Shown here: positions 47,841 through 55,947 of the stretch, piece after piece | How the letters are laid out: every line of letters starts with the position of its first letter | How positions within the stretch are numbered: position 1 is the stretch's first letter | Source: Streptomyces pinistramenti | GTDB taxonomy: Bacteria > Actinomycetota > Actinomycetes > Streptomycetales > Streptomycetaceae | Reading direction: 5' to 3' | Length of the DNA: 64,000 nucleotides | Assembly: GCF_020564935.1 (NCBI RefSeq) | Contig: NZ_JAJCXB010000025.1 | Coordinates: 1 to 64,000 of the forward strand | Program-made: the position numbers and the translations under genes | Notes under the pieces: generated by a model | Told to the model about the DNA's origin: nothing | What the model saw: only the letters and a program-made list of their open reading frames with translations | The model's database searches: none

Positions 47841-48347
47841 GTGACGGACACGACCCCTGCCGCCAAGGGCGCCGACACCCTGACCCGTCTGGAGCAGGAA
47901 GGGGAGATCGCCGCCGACTACCTTGAGGGCCTGCTGGACATCGCGGACCTCGATGGCGACATCGACATGGACGTCGAGGCCGACCGTGCCGCAGTGTCGA
48001 TCATCAGCGACTCGACCAGCCGCGACCTGCAGAAGCTGGTGGGCCGCGACGGTGAGGTGCTGGAGGCGCTGCAGGAGCTGACCCGTCTCGCGGTGCACCG
48101 CGAGACCGGCGACCGCAGCCGTCTGATGCTCGACGTCGCCGGTTTCCGCGCGCGGAAGCGCGAGGAACTGGCCGAGCTGGGCGCGAAGGCGGCGGAAGAG
48201 GCCAAGAGCACGGGACAGCCGGTGAAGCTGGACCCGATGACGCCGTTCGAGCGCAAGGTCGTCCACGACGCCGTGGCGGCGGCGGGCTTGCGCAGCGAGT
48301 CGGAGGGCGAGGAGCCGGAGCGCCGAGTGGTTGTCCTCCCGGCCTGA
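47841..48347 (+). CDS. jag: R3H/KH RNA-binding protein Jag (KhpB-like)
   Basis: Protein of 168 residues: acidic N-terminus, KH domain at about 30-95 with G-R-D-G-E-V-L-E-A-L, then an R3H domain with R-x(3)-H-D-A-V-A. In Streptococcus this family forms an RNA-binding pair with KhpA that affects division. GTG start at 47841 follows AAGGAG. Terminal gene of its operon, ended by a hairpin. Confidence 0.92.
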   Translation: MTDTTPAAKGADTLTRLEQEGEIAADYLEGLLDIADLDGDIDMDVEADRAAVSIISDSTSRDLQKLVGRDGEVLEALQELTRLAVHRETGDRSRLMLDVAGFRARKREELAELGAKAAEEAKSTGQPVKLDPMTPFERKVVHDAVAAAGLRSESEGEEPERRVVVLPA

Positions 48348-48371
48348 CCCGGCTCCACACATCCAGATGTC

Positions 48372-48403
48372 TTTGGCCCCGTCTGCACGCAGGCGGGGCC
48401 AAA
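48372..48403 (+). terminator. terminator after jag
   Basis: Stem TTTGGCCCCG with complement, extended by CTGC/GCAG, 24 bases after the jag stop and followed by AAAACTT. Confidence 0.8.
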
Positions 48404-48485
48404 ACTTGTCAGCCTTCTGTGTTATCCCGGGGGACACATCCCCGGTTCCCGGCAGCATCAGCAGTCCAGAGGAAGGGCGGTTCCC

Positions 48486-49211
48486 GTGACGGAGGCAGCA
48501 GCAGAGCTCCCTCCCGCGCCGAAAGAGGCGCAGGAGGTATTCGGTGAGCGCTTTGCGGAGGCCGTGCGGTACGGCGAGCTGCTCGCCGACGCCGGTGTGA
48601 CGCGGGGGCTGATCGGCCCACGTGAGGTGCCACGGCTGTGGGAGCGGCACCTGCTCAATTGCGCGGTGCTCTCCGAGGTGGTTCCCGAGGGCGTCTCGGT
48701 CTGCGACGTGGGCTCCGGCGCCGGTCTCCCCGGTATCCCGCTGGCCTTGGTGCGCCCGGACCTGAAGATCACGCTGCTGGAGCCGCTGCTGCGGCGTACG
48801 AACTTCCTGCAGGAGGTCGTCGAACTGCTCGGCCTCGATCACGTCACCGTTGTACGGGGGCGCGCTGAGGAAGTGATGGGGAAGATGCCGCAGGTCCATG
48901 TGGTGACCGCACGGGCGGTTGCCCCGCTCGATCGTCTTGCCGGCTGGGGCGTGCCGCTCCTGCGTCCCTACGGTCAGATGCTGGCGCTCAAGGGCGATGC
49001 CGCCGAGGAGGAGCTGAAGGGGGCGCGGGCCGCTCTGAGCAAGCTCGGCGTGGTGGAGACTTCGGTGGTGCACGTCGGCGAGGGGATCGTGGATCCGCTC
49101 TCGACCGTGGTGCGTGTCGAGGTGGGCGAGAGTCCTGGCGGTGTGCGGTTCGCTGCCAAGCGGGCGAAGGCGGCACGGGCAAGTCGGGTGTCGCGAGCGC
49201 GGCGCCGCTGA
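48486..49211 (+). CDS. rsmG: 16S rRNA (guanine-527-N7) methyltransferase
   Basis: Protein of 241 residues, GidB family. SAM site D-V-G-S-G-A-G-L-P-G-I-P and R-H-L-L-N-C-A-V-L upstream of it. It methylates G527 (E. coli numbering) of 16S rRNA; loss gives low-level streptomycin resistance and altered antibiotic production in Streptomyces. The C-terminus is Arg/Ser-rich. GTG start. parA follows 297 bases on with parS in the gap. Confidence 0.94.
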   Translation: MTEAAAELPPAPKEAQEVFGERFAEAVRYGELLADAGVTRGLIGPREVPRLWERHLLNCAVLSEVVPEGVSVCDVGSGAGLPGIPLALVRPDLKITLLEPLLRRTNFLQEVVELLGLDHVTVVRGRAEEVMGKMPQVHVVTARAVAPLDRLAGWGVPLLRPYGQMLALKGDAAEEELKGARAALSKLGVVETSVVHVGEGIVDPLSTVVRVEVGESPGGVRFAAKRAKAARASRVSRARRR

Positions 49212-49348
49212 CGCGGGAGGCGCGCAGCTCGGGATGGGCACGAGGGCGGGCCTCCAGCAGCGAGCGGGTGCAGGTGCTTGCCGCAAAGGCGACCAAATGG
49301 GCACAAGGCGGAGTGTCGCGGCTTAATCGGGCGCGACGCTGGCATCGT

Positions 49349-49362
49349 GTTTCACGTGAAAC
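49349..49362. promoter_or_regulatory. parS site (exact)
   Basis: GTTTCACGTGAAAC between rsmG and parA, non-coding under the chosen parA start. Confidence 0.93.
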
Positions 49363-49445
49363 GTCGTTCTCTGTTGCAAGGGATCATCGGGCGTGGTCGA
49401 GCGGCTGCCGCGCCACGACACCACAAACCCACACGGGCCACCGAA

Positions 49446-49472
49446 GTATCCACAGAGGTGGATTCATCCACA
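49446..49472. promoter_or_regulatory. two DnaA-box-like sites upstream of parA
   Basis: GTATCCACA (49446-49454) and TCATCCACA (49464-49472), each one mismatch from TTATCCACA, same orientation, 18 bases apart, 37 bases before the parA ATG. Confidence 0.45.
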
Positions 49473-49508
49473 GGAGAACGGACCTCACTGGTTCGTGGCA
49501 CCGAAAGC

Positions 49509-50579
49509 ATGGCAGGCTCTGAACATTGCGAGCCTGATGTCGAGGAGAGTGAATCCGTGCGGTCCGACGCCAACATCGCGGGACCGATGACCGATCCGGT
49601 CCCCGGTCCCCGAAGCGAGTCGCTCGGGGAGGACGTTTCACGTGAAACGCCGCCCCCGATGGACGACACCCCGATCGGTCGTGCAGCTCAGTTGGCGGTG
49701 GAGGCACTTGGCCGCGCAGGCGAGGCGCTGCCGCGGCCTGAGCAGACACGAGTCATGGTGGTCGCCAACCAGAAGGGCGGGGTTGGCAAGACCACGACCA
49801 CGGTGAACCTGGCCGCTTCCTTGGCGCTGCACGGAGCCCGTGTCCTCGTCATCGATCTCGACCCCCAGGGCAATGCCTCCACCGCGCTGGGAATCGACCA
49901 CCACGCCGAAGTGCCGTCCATCTATGACGTGCTGGTGGAGAGTAAGCCGCTCTCCGACGTGGTGCAGCCGGTGCCCGACGTCGAGGGCCTTTTCTGTGCG
50001 CCCGCCACCATCGACCTGGCCGGCGCCGAGATCGAGCTGGTCTCGCTGGTCGCACGTGAAAGCCGCCTGGACCGGGCGATTCAGGCGTATGAACAGCCGC
50101 TGGATTACATCCTGATCGACTGTCCGCCCTCACTCGGCCTGCTGACTGTGAACGCTATGGTCGCCGGCGCAGAGGTGCTGATCCCGATTCAGTGCGAGTA
50201 CTACGCGCTGGAGGGCCTGGGCCAACTCCTGCGCAACGTCGAACTGGTGCGGGGCCACCTCAACCCCAAGCTCCACGTCTCGACGATCCTGCTCACCATG
50301 TACGACGGCCGCACGCGTCTGGCTTCCCAGGTCGCCGACGAGGTGCGCAGCCACTTCGGCAACGAGGTGCTCCGTACGAGCATCCCCCGCTCGGTGCGCA
50401 TCTCAGAGGCGCCCAGCTACGGGCAGACGGTGCTCACCTACGACCCGGGATCCAGCGGCTCGCTCTCGTACCTTGAAGCGGCCAGAGAGATTGCCCTGCG
50501 CGGCGCGGGACGGACCGCGGGCCAGGGGCTGAGTGTGAACTATGAAGCGCAGCACAGCACGCCGGAGGGGACGCAATGA
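49509..50579 (+). CDS. parA: chromosome partitioning ATPase ParA
   Basis: Protein of 356 residues from ATG 49509 (M-A-G-S-E-H). The first 75 or so are low complexity; the ATPase has deviant Walker A K-G-G-V-G-K-T-T-T, D-L-D-P-Q-G-N-A-S and D-C-P-P-S-L-G. ParA moves ParB-parS complexes and, in Streptomyces, organises segregation in sporogenic hyphae. Upstream starts back to 49278 are possible but would cross the parS. An internal exact parS encodes V-S-R-E-T. The stop overlaps parB (ATGA). Confidence 0.95.
   Translation: MAGSEHCEPDVEESESVRSDANIAGPMTDPVPGPRSESLGEDVSRETPPPMDDTPIGRAAQLAVEALGRAGEALPRPEQTRVMVVANQKGGVGKTTTTVNLAASLALHGARVLVIDLDPQGNASTALGIDHHAEVPSIYDVLVESKPLSDVVQPVPDVEGLFCAPATIDLAGAEIELVSLVARESRLDRAIQAYEQPLDYILIDCPPSLGLLTVNAMVAGAEVLIPIQCEYYALEGLGQLLRNVELVRGHLNPKLHVSTILLTMYDGRTRLASQVADEVRSHFGNEVLRTSIPRSVRISEAPSYGQTVLTYDPGSSGSLSYLEAAREIALRGAGRTAGQGLSVNYEAQHSTPEGTQ
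49635..49648. promoter_or_regulatory. parS site (exact), inside parA
   Basis: GTTTCACGTGAAAC in the low-complexity N-terminal coding region of parA, read as V-S-R-E-T. Confidence 0.93.
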
Positions 50580-51673
50580 GCGAACGACGTAGAGGGCTCG
50601 GCCGTGGGCTCGGTGCGCTGATCCCCGCGGCACCGCAGAGCACCGAGCAAGGAGGGCCCACGGTGGGGCGGGGGACGACATCGCCGTCGGCCGTACCGGT
50701 CCTGACTCCCGAGCGGGGCGTGGCAGCGGCAAAGGTCGCCTCACTTCCGGCCGCCGCTGTTTCCCGTGAAACAGCGGCACCCGCCGCGGAAGTGGAGCCG
50801 GCTGCCGAACGGGAAGTCGCCGGCGCGCATTTCGCCGAACTACCGCTGGATTCGATCACACCGAACCCCCGGCAGCCGCGCGAGGTCTTCGACGAGGACG
50901 CGCTCGCCGAGCTGGTCACCTCCATCCAGGAGGTGGGGCTGCTACAGCCGGTGGTGGTGCGTCAGGCCGCACCGGAGCGGTACGAGCTCATCATGGGCGA
51001 GCGCCGCTGGCGTGCGTGCCGTGAGGCCGGCCTGAAGAAGATCCCGGCCATCGTGCGGGCCACGGACGACGAGAAGCTGCTGCTCGACGCACTGCTGGAG
51101 AACCTGCACCGGGCTCAGCTCAACCCGCTGGAAGAGGCGGCCGCCTACGACCAGTTGCTCAAGGACTTCAAGTGCACGCATGACGAACTGGCGGACCGTA
51201 TCGGGCGTTCGCGACCGCAGGTCTCCAACACGCTGCGCCTTCTGAAGCTGTCGCCGACCGTGCAACGCCGGGTCGCGGCAGGCGTGCTCTCCGCGGGCCA
51301 TGCCCGTGCGCTCCTGTCGGTCGACGATTCGGAGGAGCAGGACCTTCTTGCCCGCCGCATCGTGGCGGAGGGCCTCTCCGTCCGGGCGGTCGAGGAGATC
51401 GTCACGCTGATGGGTTCGCAGCCGGCCGGCGCGAACAAGGCCAAGGGCCCCCGCGCGGGCACCCGGGTCTCCCCCGCGCTCACCGGCCTTGCTTCCCGGC
51501 TGTCCGATCGCTTCGAGACACGCGTGAAGGTCGACCTCGGGCAGAAGAAGGGAAAGATCGTCGTCGAGTTCGCCTCGATAGAGGATCTGGAGCGGATTCT
51601 TGGCACGTTGGCTCCCGACGAGGGGCCCGTTCTGGGAACGTCACTGTCCGAGGAAAGCGACGACGAAGACTGA
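50576..51673 (+). CDS. parB: chromosome partitioning protein ParB
   Basis: Protein of 365 residues: N-terminal region with R-R-G-L-G-R-G-L-G-A-L-I (ParA-interaction motif), CTPase/ParB core with G-E-R-R-W-R-A, an HTH (D-R-I-G-R-S-R-P-Q-V-S-N-T-L-R), and a C-terminal dimer domain. It binds parS and spreads. Coupled to parA by a 4-base overlap. It contains a parS variant at 50759. A hairpin follows the stop. Confidence 0.96.
   Translation: MSERRRGLGRGLGALIPAAPQSTEQGGPTVGRGTTSPSAVPVLTPERGVAAAKVASLPAAAVSRETAAPAAEVEPAAEREVAGAHFAELPLDSITPNPRQPREVFDEDALAELVTSIQEVGLLQPVVVRQAAPERYELIMGERRWRACREAGLKKIPAIVRATDDEKLLLDALLENLHRAQLNPLEEAAAYDQLLKDFKCTHDELADRIGRSRPQVSNTLRLLKLSPTVQRRVAAGVLSAGHARALLSVDDSEEQDLLARRIVAEGLSVRAVEEIVTLMGSQPAGANKAKGPRAGTRVSPALTGLASRLSDRFETRVKVDLGQKKGKIVVEFASIEDLERILGTLAPDEGPVLGTSLSEESDDED
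50759..50772. promoter_or_regulatory. parS-like site, one mismatch, inside parB
   Basis: GTTTCCCGTGAAAC, one base from parS, encoding V-S-R-E-T in parB. Confidence 0.75.
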
Positions 51674-51693
51674 GCTGACCGCCGCAGGCTCGG

Positions 51694-51739
51694 AGGGCGG
51701 GCCGTGTTCCGGAATTCACACCGGGACACGGCCCGCCCT
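51694..51739 (+). terminator. terminator of the parAB operon
   Basis: 14-bp perfect stem (AGGGCGGGCCGTGT and complement) extendable by three pairs, loop about 12 bases, 21 bases after the parB stop, followed by TTGCGTTCT. Confidence 0.85.
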
Positions 51740-51834
51740 TTGCGTTCTCGCAGTACCCGCGCCCATAAAGGGTGGATACGATGCGACCGGTATGGCACAT
51801 CCAGATGGAGACGCCTCACATCGAGGAGAGAGCC

Positions 51835-51933
51835 ATGCGATCGGTGAGCCGCACCGGACTGCCGGCCGTGGGATTCGCCTGGCAGCCGCCGGAGGGTTCG
51901 TCGGCGGCCTGCTCGGTGAGCGGGCGGCGCTGA
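51835..51933 (+). CDS. possible 32-residue leader peptide
   Basis: ATG at 51835 has an excellent ribosome site (GAGGAGAGAG, six to seven bases upstream) and reads 32 codons to TGA at 51931-51933, ending 46 bases before the GNAT start. Composition (Ser/Pro/Gly/Arg) does not suggest a domain. It could be a translated leader controlling the GNAT gene, or chance. Confidence 0.3.
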   Translation: MRSVSRTGLPAVGFAWQPPEGSSAACSVSGRR

Positions 51934-51979
51934 CAGCACTCTGCAGTGCGGCAGGCGAGGGAAGTGAGGACCTGGCTTC

Positions 51980-52597
51980 ATGGGCCGTCGGCTCGTACCG
52001 CTCACATTGGACAACCTTCCGGACGTCCCCAAGCGCTGCCGCTCCTGTGTGTTCTGGGAGCTGGATCCCGTCAGCGGCGAGGCCGCGGTAAAGGCGGGCC
52101 GGCCCGACCTGGAGAAGGAAGCCTGGATCTCGGCAGTGCTGCTGGAGTGGGGATCCTGTGGGCGGGTGGTCTATGTCGACGACGTACCTGCCGGGTTCGT
52201 GCTGTACGCCCCTCCTGCCTACGTGCCGCGTTCCACAGCATTCCCCACCAGCCCGGTGTCCGCTGATGCTGTCCAGCTGCTGACCGCGCGGCTGCTGCCC
52301 GGATTCCAGGGGCAAGGACTGGGGCGGGTGATGGTCCAGACGGTCGCCAAGGACCTCATCCAGCGTGGCTTCAAGGCCATCGAGGCGTTCGGGGACGCCC
52401 AGTGGTCCGAGCCGGCGTGTGTATTGCCGGCTGACCATCTCCTTGCGGTGGGCTTCAAGACCGTCCGGCCGCACCCGCGGTTTCCGCGGCTGCGGCTGGA
52501 ACTGCGATCCACCATCTCGTGGAAGGAAGACGTGGAGTTGGCTCTCGATCGCCTGCTGGGCGCCGTCCAGAAGGAACCCGCCCTGCGGCCTTTGTGA
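51980..52597 (+). CDS. GNAT family N-acetyltransferase
   Basis: Protein of 205 residues. The acetyl-CoA loop is F-Q-G-Q-G-L-G-R at about 112-119. Two cysteines near the start (R-C-R-S-C-V-F-W) look like a small metal- or redox-linked motif often seen in this gene in Streptomyces. Its conserved position between parB and trxA suggests a housekeeping acetylation role; substrate unknown. In mycobacteria the same interval carries cwlM, absent here. Confidence 0.85.
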   Translation: MGRRLVPLTLDNLPDVPKRCRSCVFWELDPVSGEAAVKAGRPDLEKEAWISAVLLEWGSCGRVVYVDDVPAGFVLYAPPAYVPRSTAFPTSPVSADAVQLLTARLLPGFQGQGLGRVMVQTVAKDLIQRGFKAIEAFGDAQWSEPACVLPADHLLAVGFKTVRPHPRFPRLRLELRSTISWKEDVELALDRLLGAVQKEPALRPL

Positions 52598-52614
52598 AAC
52601 GAACGGAAACAGAG

Positions 52615-52647
52615 AACGGGCCCACCCCTTGGAGGGGCGGGCCCGTT
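52615..52647. terminator. bidirectional terminator between GNAT gene and trxA
   Basis: Stem AACGGGCCC/GGGCCCGTT extended through one A-C mismatch by CCCCT/AGGGG, 3-base loop, between converging genes. Its right arm shares three bases with the parS-like site at 52645. Confidence 0.85.
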
Positions 52648-52658
52648 TCCCGTGAAAC
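52645..52658. promoter_or_regulatory. parS-like site, one mismatch
   Basis: GTTTCCCGTGAAAC between the GNAT gene and trxA, non-coding, same variant as in parB. Confidence 0.75.
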
Positions 52659-52671
52659 GTTACGGCGTGCC

Positions 52672-52998
<327 letters not shown>

Positions 52999-53047
52999 GG
53001 CAATCTCCTTACTGGGTGGGTGGTGAAAAAGCTGGGGAGTTGAAGGA

Positions 53048-54019
53048 TCAGACGGCCGGGGTCTTCTCGGGCTCGGCTGCCTGGCCGTCCGCCAGCGCCG
53101 CGAGGAAGCGCTCGGCGTCGAGCGCCGCGGAGCAGCCGGTGCCGGCCGCGGTGATGGCCTGACGGTAGGTGTGGTCGACGACGTCTCCGGCGCCGAAGAC
53201 GCCTTCGAGGTTCGTGCGGGTGCTGGGCGCGTCCACCTTGAGGTAGCCGTCGTCGTCCAGCTTCAGCTGGTCCTTGAACAGCTCCGTGCGCGGGTCGTGG
53301 CCGATCGCGATGAACAGGCCGGTCACCGGCAGCTCGGACGTCTCGTCGGTCTTGAGGTTGCGCAGCGTCAGCCCGGACAGCTTGTTGTCGCCGTGGATCT
53401 CGGCCACCTCGCTGTCCCACACGAACTTGATCTTCGGGTCGGCGAAGGCACGCTCCTGCATGGCCTTGCTTGCCCGGAGGGTGTCGCGACGGTGCACGAT
53501 CGTGACCGACTTGGCGAAGCGCGAGAGGAAGGTGGCCTCCTCCATCGCGGTGTCGCCACCGCCGATCACGGCGATGTCCTGGTCCTTGAAGAAGAACCCG
53601 TCACAGGTGGCGCACCAGGAGACACCACGACCGGACAGCTCGTCCTCACGGGGCAGGCCGAGCTTGCGGTGCTGCGAGCCAGTGGTCACGATGACGGTCT
53701 TCGCGCGGTGCACCGTGCCTGCGGTGTCGGTGACGGTCTTGATCTCCCCGGAGAGGTCGACCGAGACGATGTCGTCGGGCACCAGCTCGGCGCCAAAGCG
53801 CTCGGCCTGTGCCCGCATGTTGTCCATCAGGTCCGGGCCCATGATGCCTTCGCGGAAGCCGGGGAAGTTCTCCACGTCGGTGGTGTTCATCAGCGCACCG
53901 CCGGCGGTGACGGCACCTTCGAAGATCAGCGGCTTCAGGGACGCGCGGGCCGTGTAGAGCGCAGCGGTGTAACCCGCGGGCCCGGAGCCGATGATGATCA
54001 CGTTGCGGACGTCGCTCAC
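53048..54019 (-). CDS. trxB: thioredoxin reductase
   Basis: Protein of 323 residues. FAD motif G-S-G-P-A-G-Y-T-A-A (11-20), redox pair C-A-T-C at 136-139, NADPH site G-G-G-D-T-A-M-E-E-A. It reduces thioredoxin with NADPH. GTG start. Same strand as sigM-rsmA upstream; a stress operon or read-through is plausible. Confidence 0.97.
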   Translation of the reverse strand: MSDVRNVIIIGSGPAGYTAALYTARASLKPLIFEGAVTAGGALMNTTDVENFPGFREGIMGPDLMDNMRAQAERFGAELVPDDIVSVDLSGEIKTVTDTAGTVHRAKTVIVTTGSQHRKLGLPREDELSGRGVSWCATCDGFFFKDQDIAVIGGGDTAMEEATFLSRFAKSVTIVHRRDTLRASKAMQERAFADPKIKFVWDSEVAEIHGDNKLSGLTLRNLKTDETSELPVTGLFIAIGHDPRTELFKDQLKLDDDGYLKVDAPSTRTNLEGVFGAGDVVDHTYRQAITAAGTGCSAALDAERFLAALADGQAAEPEKTPAV

Positions 54020-54133
54020 GGGTGTCTTCCTTGTCTCTGCCGACTGCTTGCTGGGGCTCTGGGAACTCTCACCCCACCCAACGGATCCTACGGGTCGAGC
54101 ATTCCCGCCGTGCCGCAGCGCACATGCCGCCGT

Positions 54134-55063
54134 TCAGTCTCGCGGGTACGAGTGGATCAGCAGGACCTTGCCGGGAGACGGCGGTGCGGCGGAGACGCAG
54201 GACGAGTCGACGACGTACGCCGTGACGCGCTTGGGGTCCGAAGGGTCAGGAAGAACGACGAGGTAGGCGTCCTTGCCTTGGTACCGGCTCTGGCGAGAGG
54301 CGATCGGAGCCTCGGGACGGCCGATGCCCCGGCTGACGCAGGAAGGAACAGTACTGGCGCTGCCGCGCATCGGGGTCTCGGGCTCGCTGCGCGTTCCGAC
54401 CTCGGGAGATTTCTGCGATCCCTTGGACGCGAGCAGATCACGGACCTGCGTCCCGAGAGTCGCGGACGTCAGGCCGGGATGGCCGCCCGTGCTGCCCTCG
54501 GCCGCCGTCGTGGGCCGGTCCCGGCCGCCGTCGTGGCCGGCATTGTCCGTGGCGTTCTGGATCAGGAGCCCGCCGACGCCGAACACTGCCGCGGCCGCGG
54601 CAGTGCCCAGCAGGATCCTGGGCCAACGGCGAGCCCGGGGCGAGCGGCCACCGGCCGTGCGCCGCCCGGGGCCGGAGGAGCCTCGCGGGTGTCCTGCGGG
54701 TCGGCTCGGGCCACCGGCAAGGGAAGTCCCGGTGGCTGTTTCACGTGAAACAGTGTCCGAGCCCTCTGCCGTTTCACGTGAAACATTGGGTTTCACGGCG
54801 GGCGAGGTGGCGTCGAGCAGCGCCTCGGCCGCCAATGCCGCATCGATGCGGCCGGCGATGTCCGCCGGCATCCGCACGGGGCCGGGAAGCTCCCCGAGCA
54901 GTCCCCGGATCTCCTCCAGCGAGGCGTGGACGTCTTCACACAGTGCGCATGTGGCGAGATGTTCGCGCAGCTCGGCGGTGCGGGACGGAGAAAGAAGTCC
55001 GTCCGTGAGGTCGGAGATCTCTGCGACCTCCGGGTGCTCATCCGTGCCGGTTGTCGACGTCAT
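54134..55063 (-). CDS. rsmA: anti-sigma factor RsmA (ZAS type)
   Basis: Protein of 309 residues. The N-terminal anti-sigma domain has H-x3-C-x2-C (His 35, Cys 39, Cys 42). A long linker (about 75-150) holds two exact parS sequences as V-S-R-E-T, then a membrane segment at about 149-167 and an extracytoplasmic domain. The family binds zinc or an iron-sulfur cluster and releases its ECF sigma on redox or envelope stress. ATG overlaps the sigM stop (ATGA). The order sigM-rsmA-trxB-trxA is that of mycobacteria, from which the symbol is taken. Confidence 0.88.
   Translation of the reverse strand: MTSTTGTDEHPEVAEISDLTDGLLSPSRTAELREHLATCALCEDVHASLEEIRGLLGELPGPVRMPADIAGRIDAALAAEALLDATSPAVKPNVSRETAEGSDTVSRETATGTSLAGGPSRPAGHPRGSSGPGRRTAGGRSPRARRWPRILLGTAAAAAVFGVGGLLIQNATDNAGHDGGRDRPTTAAEGSTGGHPGLTSATLGTQVRDLLASKGSQKSPEVGTRSEPETPMRGSASTVPSCVSRGIGRPEAPIASRQSRYQGKDAYLVVLPDPSDPKRVTAYVVDSSCVSAAPPSPGKVLLIHSYPRD
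54738..54751. promoter_or_regulatory. parS site (exact), inside rsmA
   Basis: GTTTCACGTGAAAC read as V-S-R-E-T on the minus strand in the linker of the anti-sigma factor. Confidence 0.93.
54771..54784. promoter_or_regulatory. parS site (exact), inside rsmA
   Basis: Exact GTTTCACGTGAAAC 33 bases from the previous one, same frame, again V-S-R-E-T. Confidence 0.93.
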
Positions 55064-55791
55064 GTTCGCCCACCTCCGCCCTTCACGGCACCTGTGTCTT
55101 CGGGTCCTGGTGTCGGTGGGACGGATGTCCTCGGCACCTGGTTCCTTGCCGTGTCCTTCGTTCTCCCGTCGCCGTCATCGGTGCGGAGATGACGGACCAA
55201 GGGGAGGAGCCGGGCGCGGCCTCGTGCGCAGCGGCTTTTCACCGTGCCGGTGGGTACCTCAAGGATTTCCGCCGCCTCGGCAACGGGATATCCCTGCATG
55301 TCGACGAGGACGAGAGCGGCCCGCTGCTCCTCGGGGAGCGTGCGCAGAGCACCGAGCAGTTCGCGGTGCAGATCCTGCCGCTCCACCGGAAGAGCGGCCG
55401 ATTCCTCCGGCTCCAGGAGCTGGTCCAGGTGCTCGGTCTCGGCGATGGGAGAAGTGCGTCGGGACGCGGCCTTGCGGGCGCGGTCCAGGCAGGCATTCAC
55501 GGTGATCCGGTGCAGCCAGGTCGTCACGGCGGACTGGCCGCGGAAGGTGTGGGCCGCGCGGTACGCGGAGACCAGGGCGTCCTGGACGGCGTCGGCCGCT
55601 TCTTCACGATCGCTCAGGGTCCGGATCGCCACTGCCCAGAGACGGTCGCGGTGCCGTCGGACGATCTCCCCGAAGGCATCGGGGTCGCCTTTCACGTGCA
55701 GGGCAAGGAGGTCGGCGTCGGTTGGTGGCGAAGCCTCATCGCTCTCGGTGGACACTGGCCCCCCGGCCGTAGCTGCGTGATCTCGGTCCAT
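55060..55791 (-). CDS. sigM: ECF sigma factor SigM
   Basis: Protein of 243 residues from ATG 55791, preceded by AGGA; a GTG at 55806 lacks a ribosome site. Region 2 (about 30-100) shows R-x-R-D-R-L-W-A-V-A and D-A-V-Q-D-A, and region 4 (about 140-200) L-P-E-E-Q-R-A-A-L-V-L-V-D and P-T-G-T-V-K-S-R. The C-terminal tail is Pro/Gly-rich. It directs RNA polymerase to stress promoters when released from RsmA. Confidence 0.92.
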   Translation of the reverse strand: MDRDHAATAGGPVSTESDEASPPTDADLLALHVKGDPDAFGEIVRRHRDRLWAVAIRTLSDREEAADAVQDALVSAYRAAHTFRGQSAVTTWLHRITVNACLDRARKAASRRTSPIAETEHLDQLLEPEESAALPVERQDLHRELLGALRTLPEEQRAALVLVDMQGYPVAEAAEILEVPTGTVKSRCARGRARLLPLVRHLRTDDGDGRTKDTARNQVPRTSVPPTPGPEDTGAVKGGGGRT

Positions 55792-55947
55792 TGAATCCTG
55801 CGGCACAGGGAATGTAAATGAGAGCGGTCGGCGGCTCTCTGCCGCAAGTCGACGCGTATCCGGGGGCGGAGTGGTATTGACGCGATACCTGGCGCGAAAT
55901 GGTGCCTGTGTCGGCCGAGGCGGATCGCAGCGCGCCAGGTAAGGACG

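Larger units (their letters stand above)
51674..51979. other. gap between parB and the GNAT gene
   Basis: About 300 bases with the parB terminator at the left, a TACGAT hexamer (51777-51782) that could be a -10, and a possible 32-codon leader frame at 51835-51933. The frame covering the whole gap (51600-52091) is a shadow of parB on its left. Confidence 0.45.

Noticed and set aside
48974..49345. Minus-strand frames opposite rsmG and the parA upstream gap
   Set aside because: Arg/Pro/Ser-rich, no ribosome site, opposite strand of a known gene.
50048..50061. parS inside parA at CGCACGTGAAAG
   Set aside because: Left arm and last base do not match; at least three mismatches.
55692..55705. parS at TTTCACGTGCA
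   Set aside because: Right half diverges (GTGCAG instead of GTGAAAC), too many mismatches.
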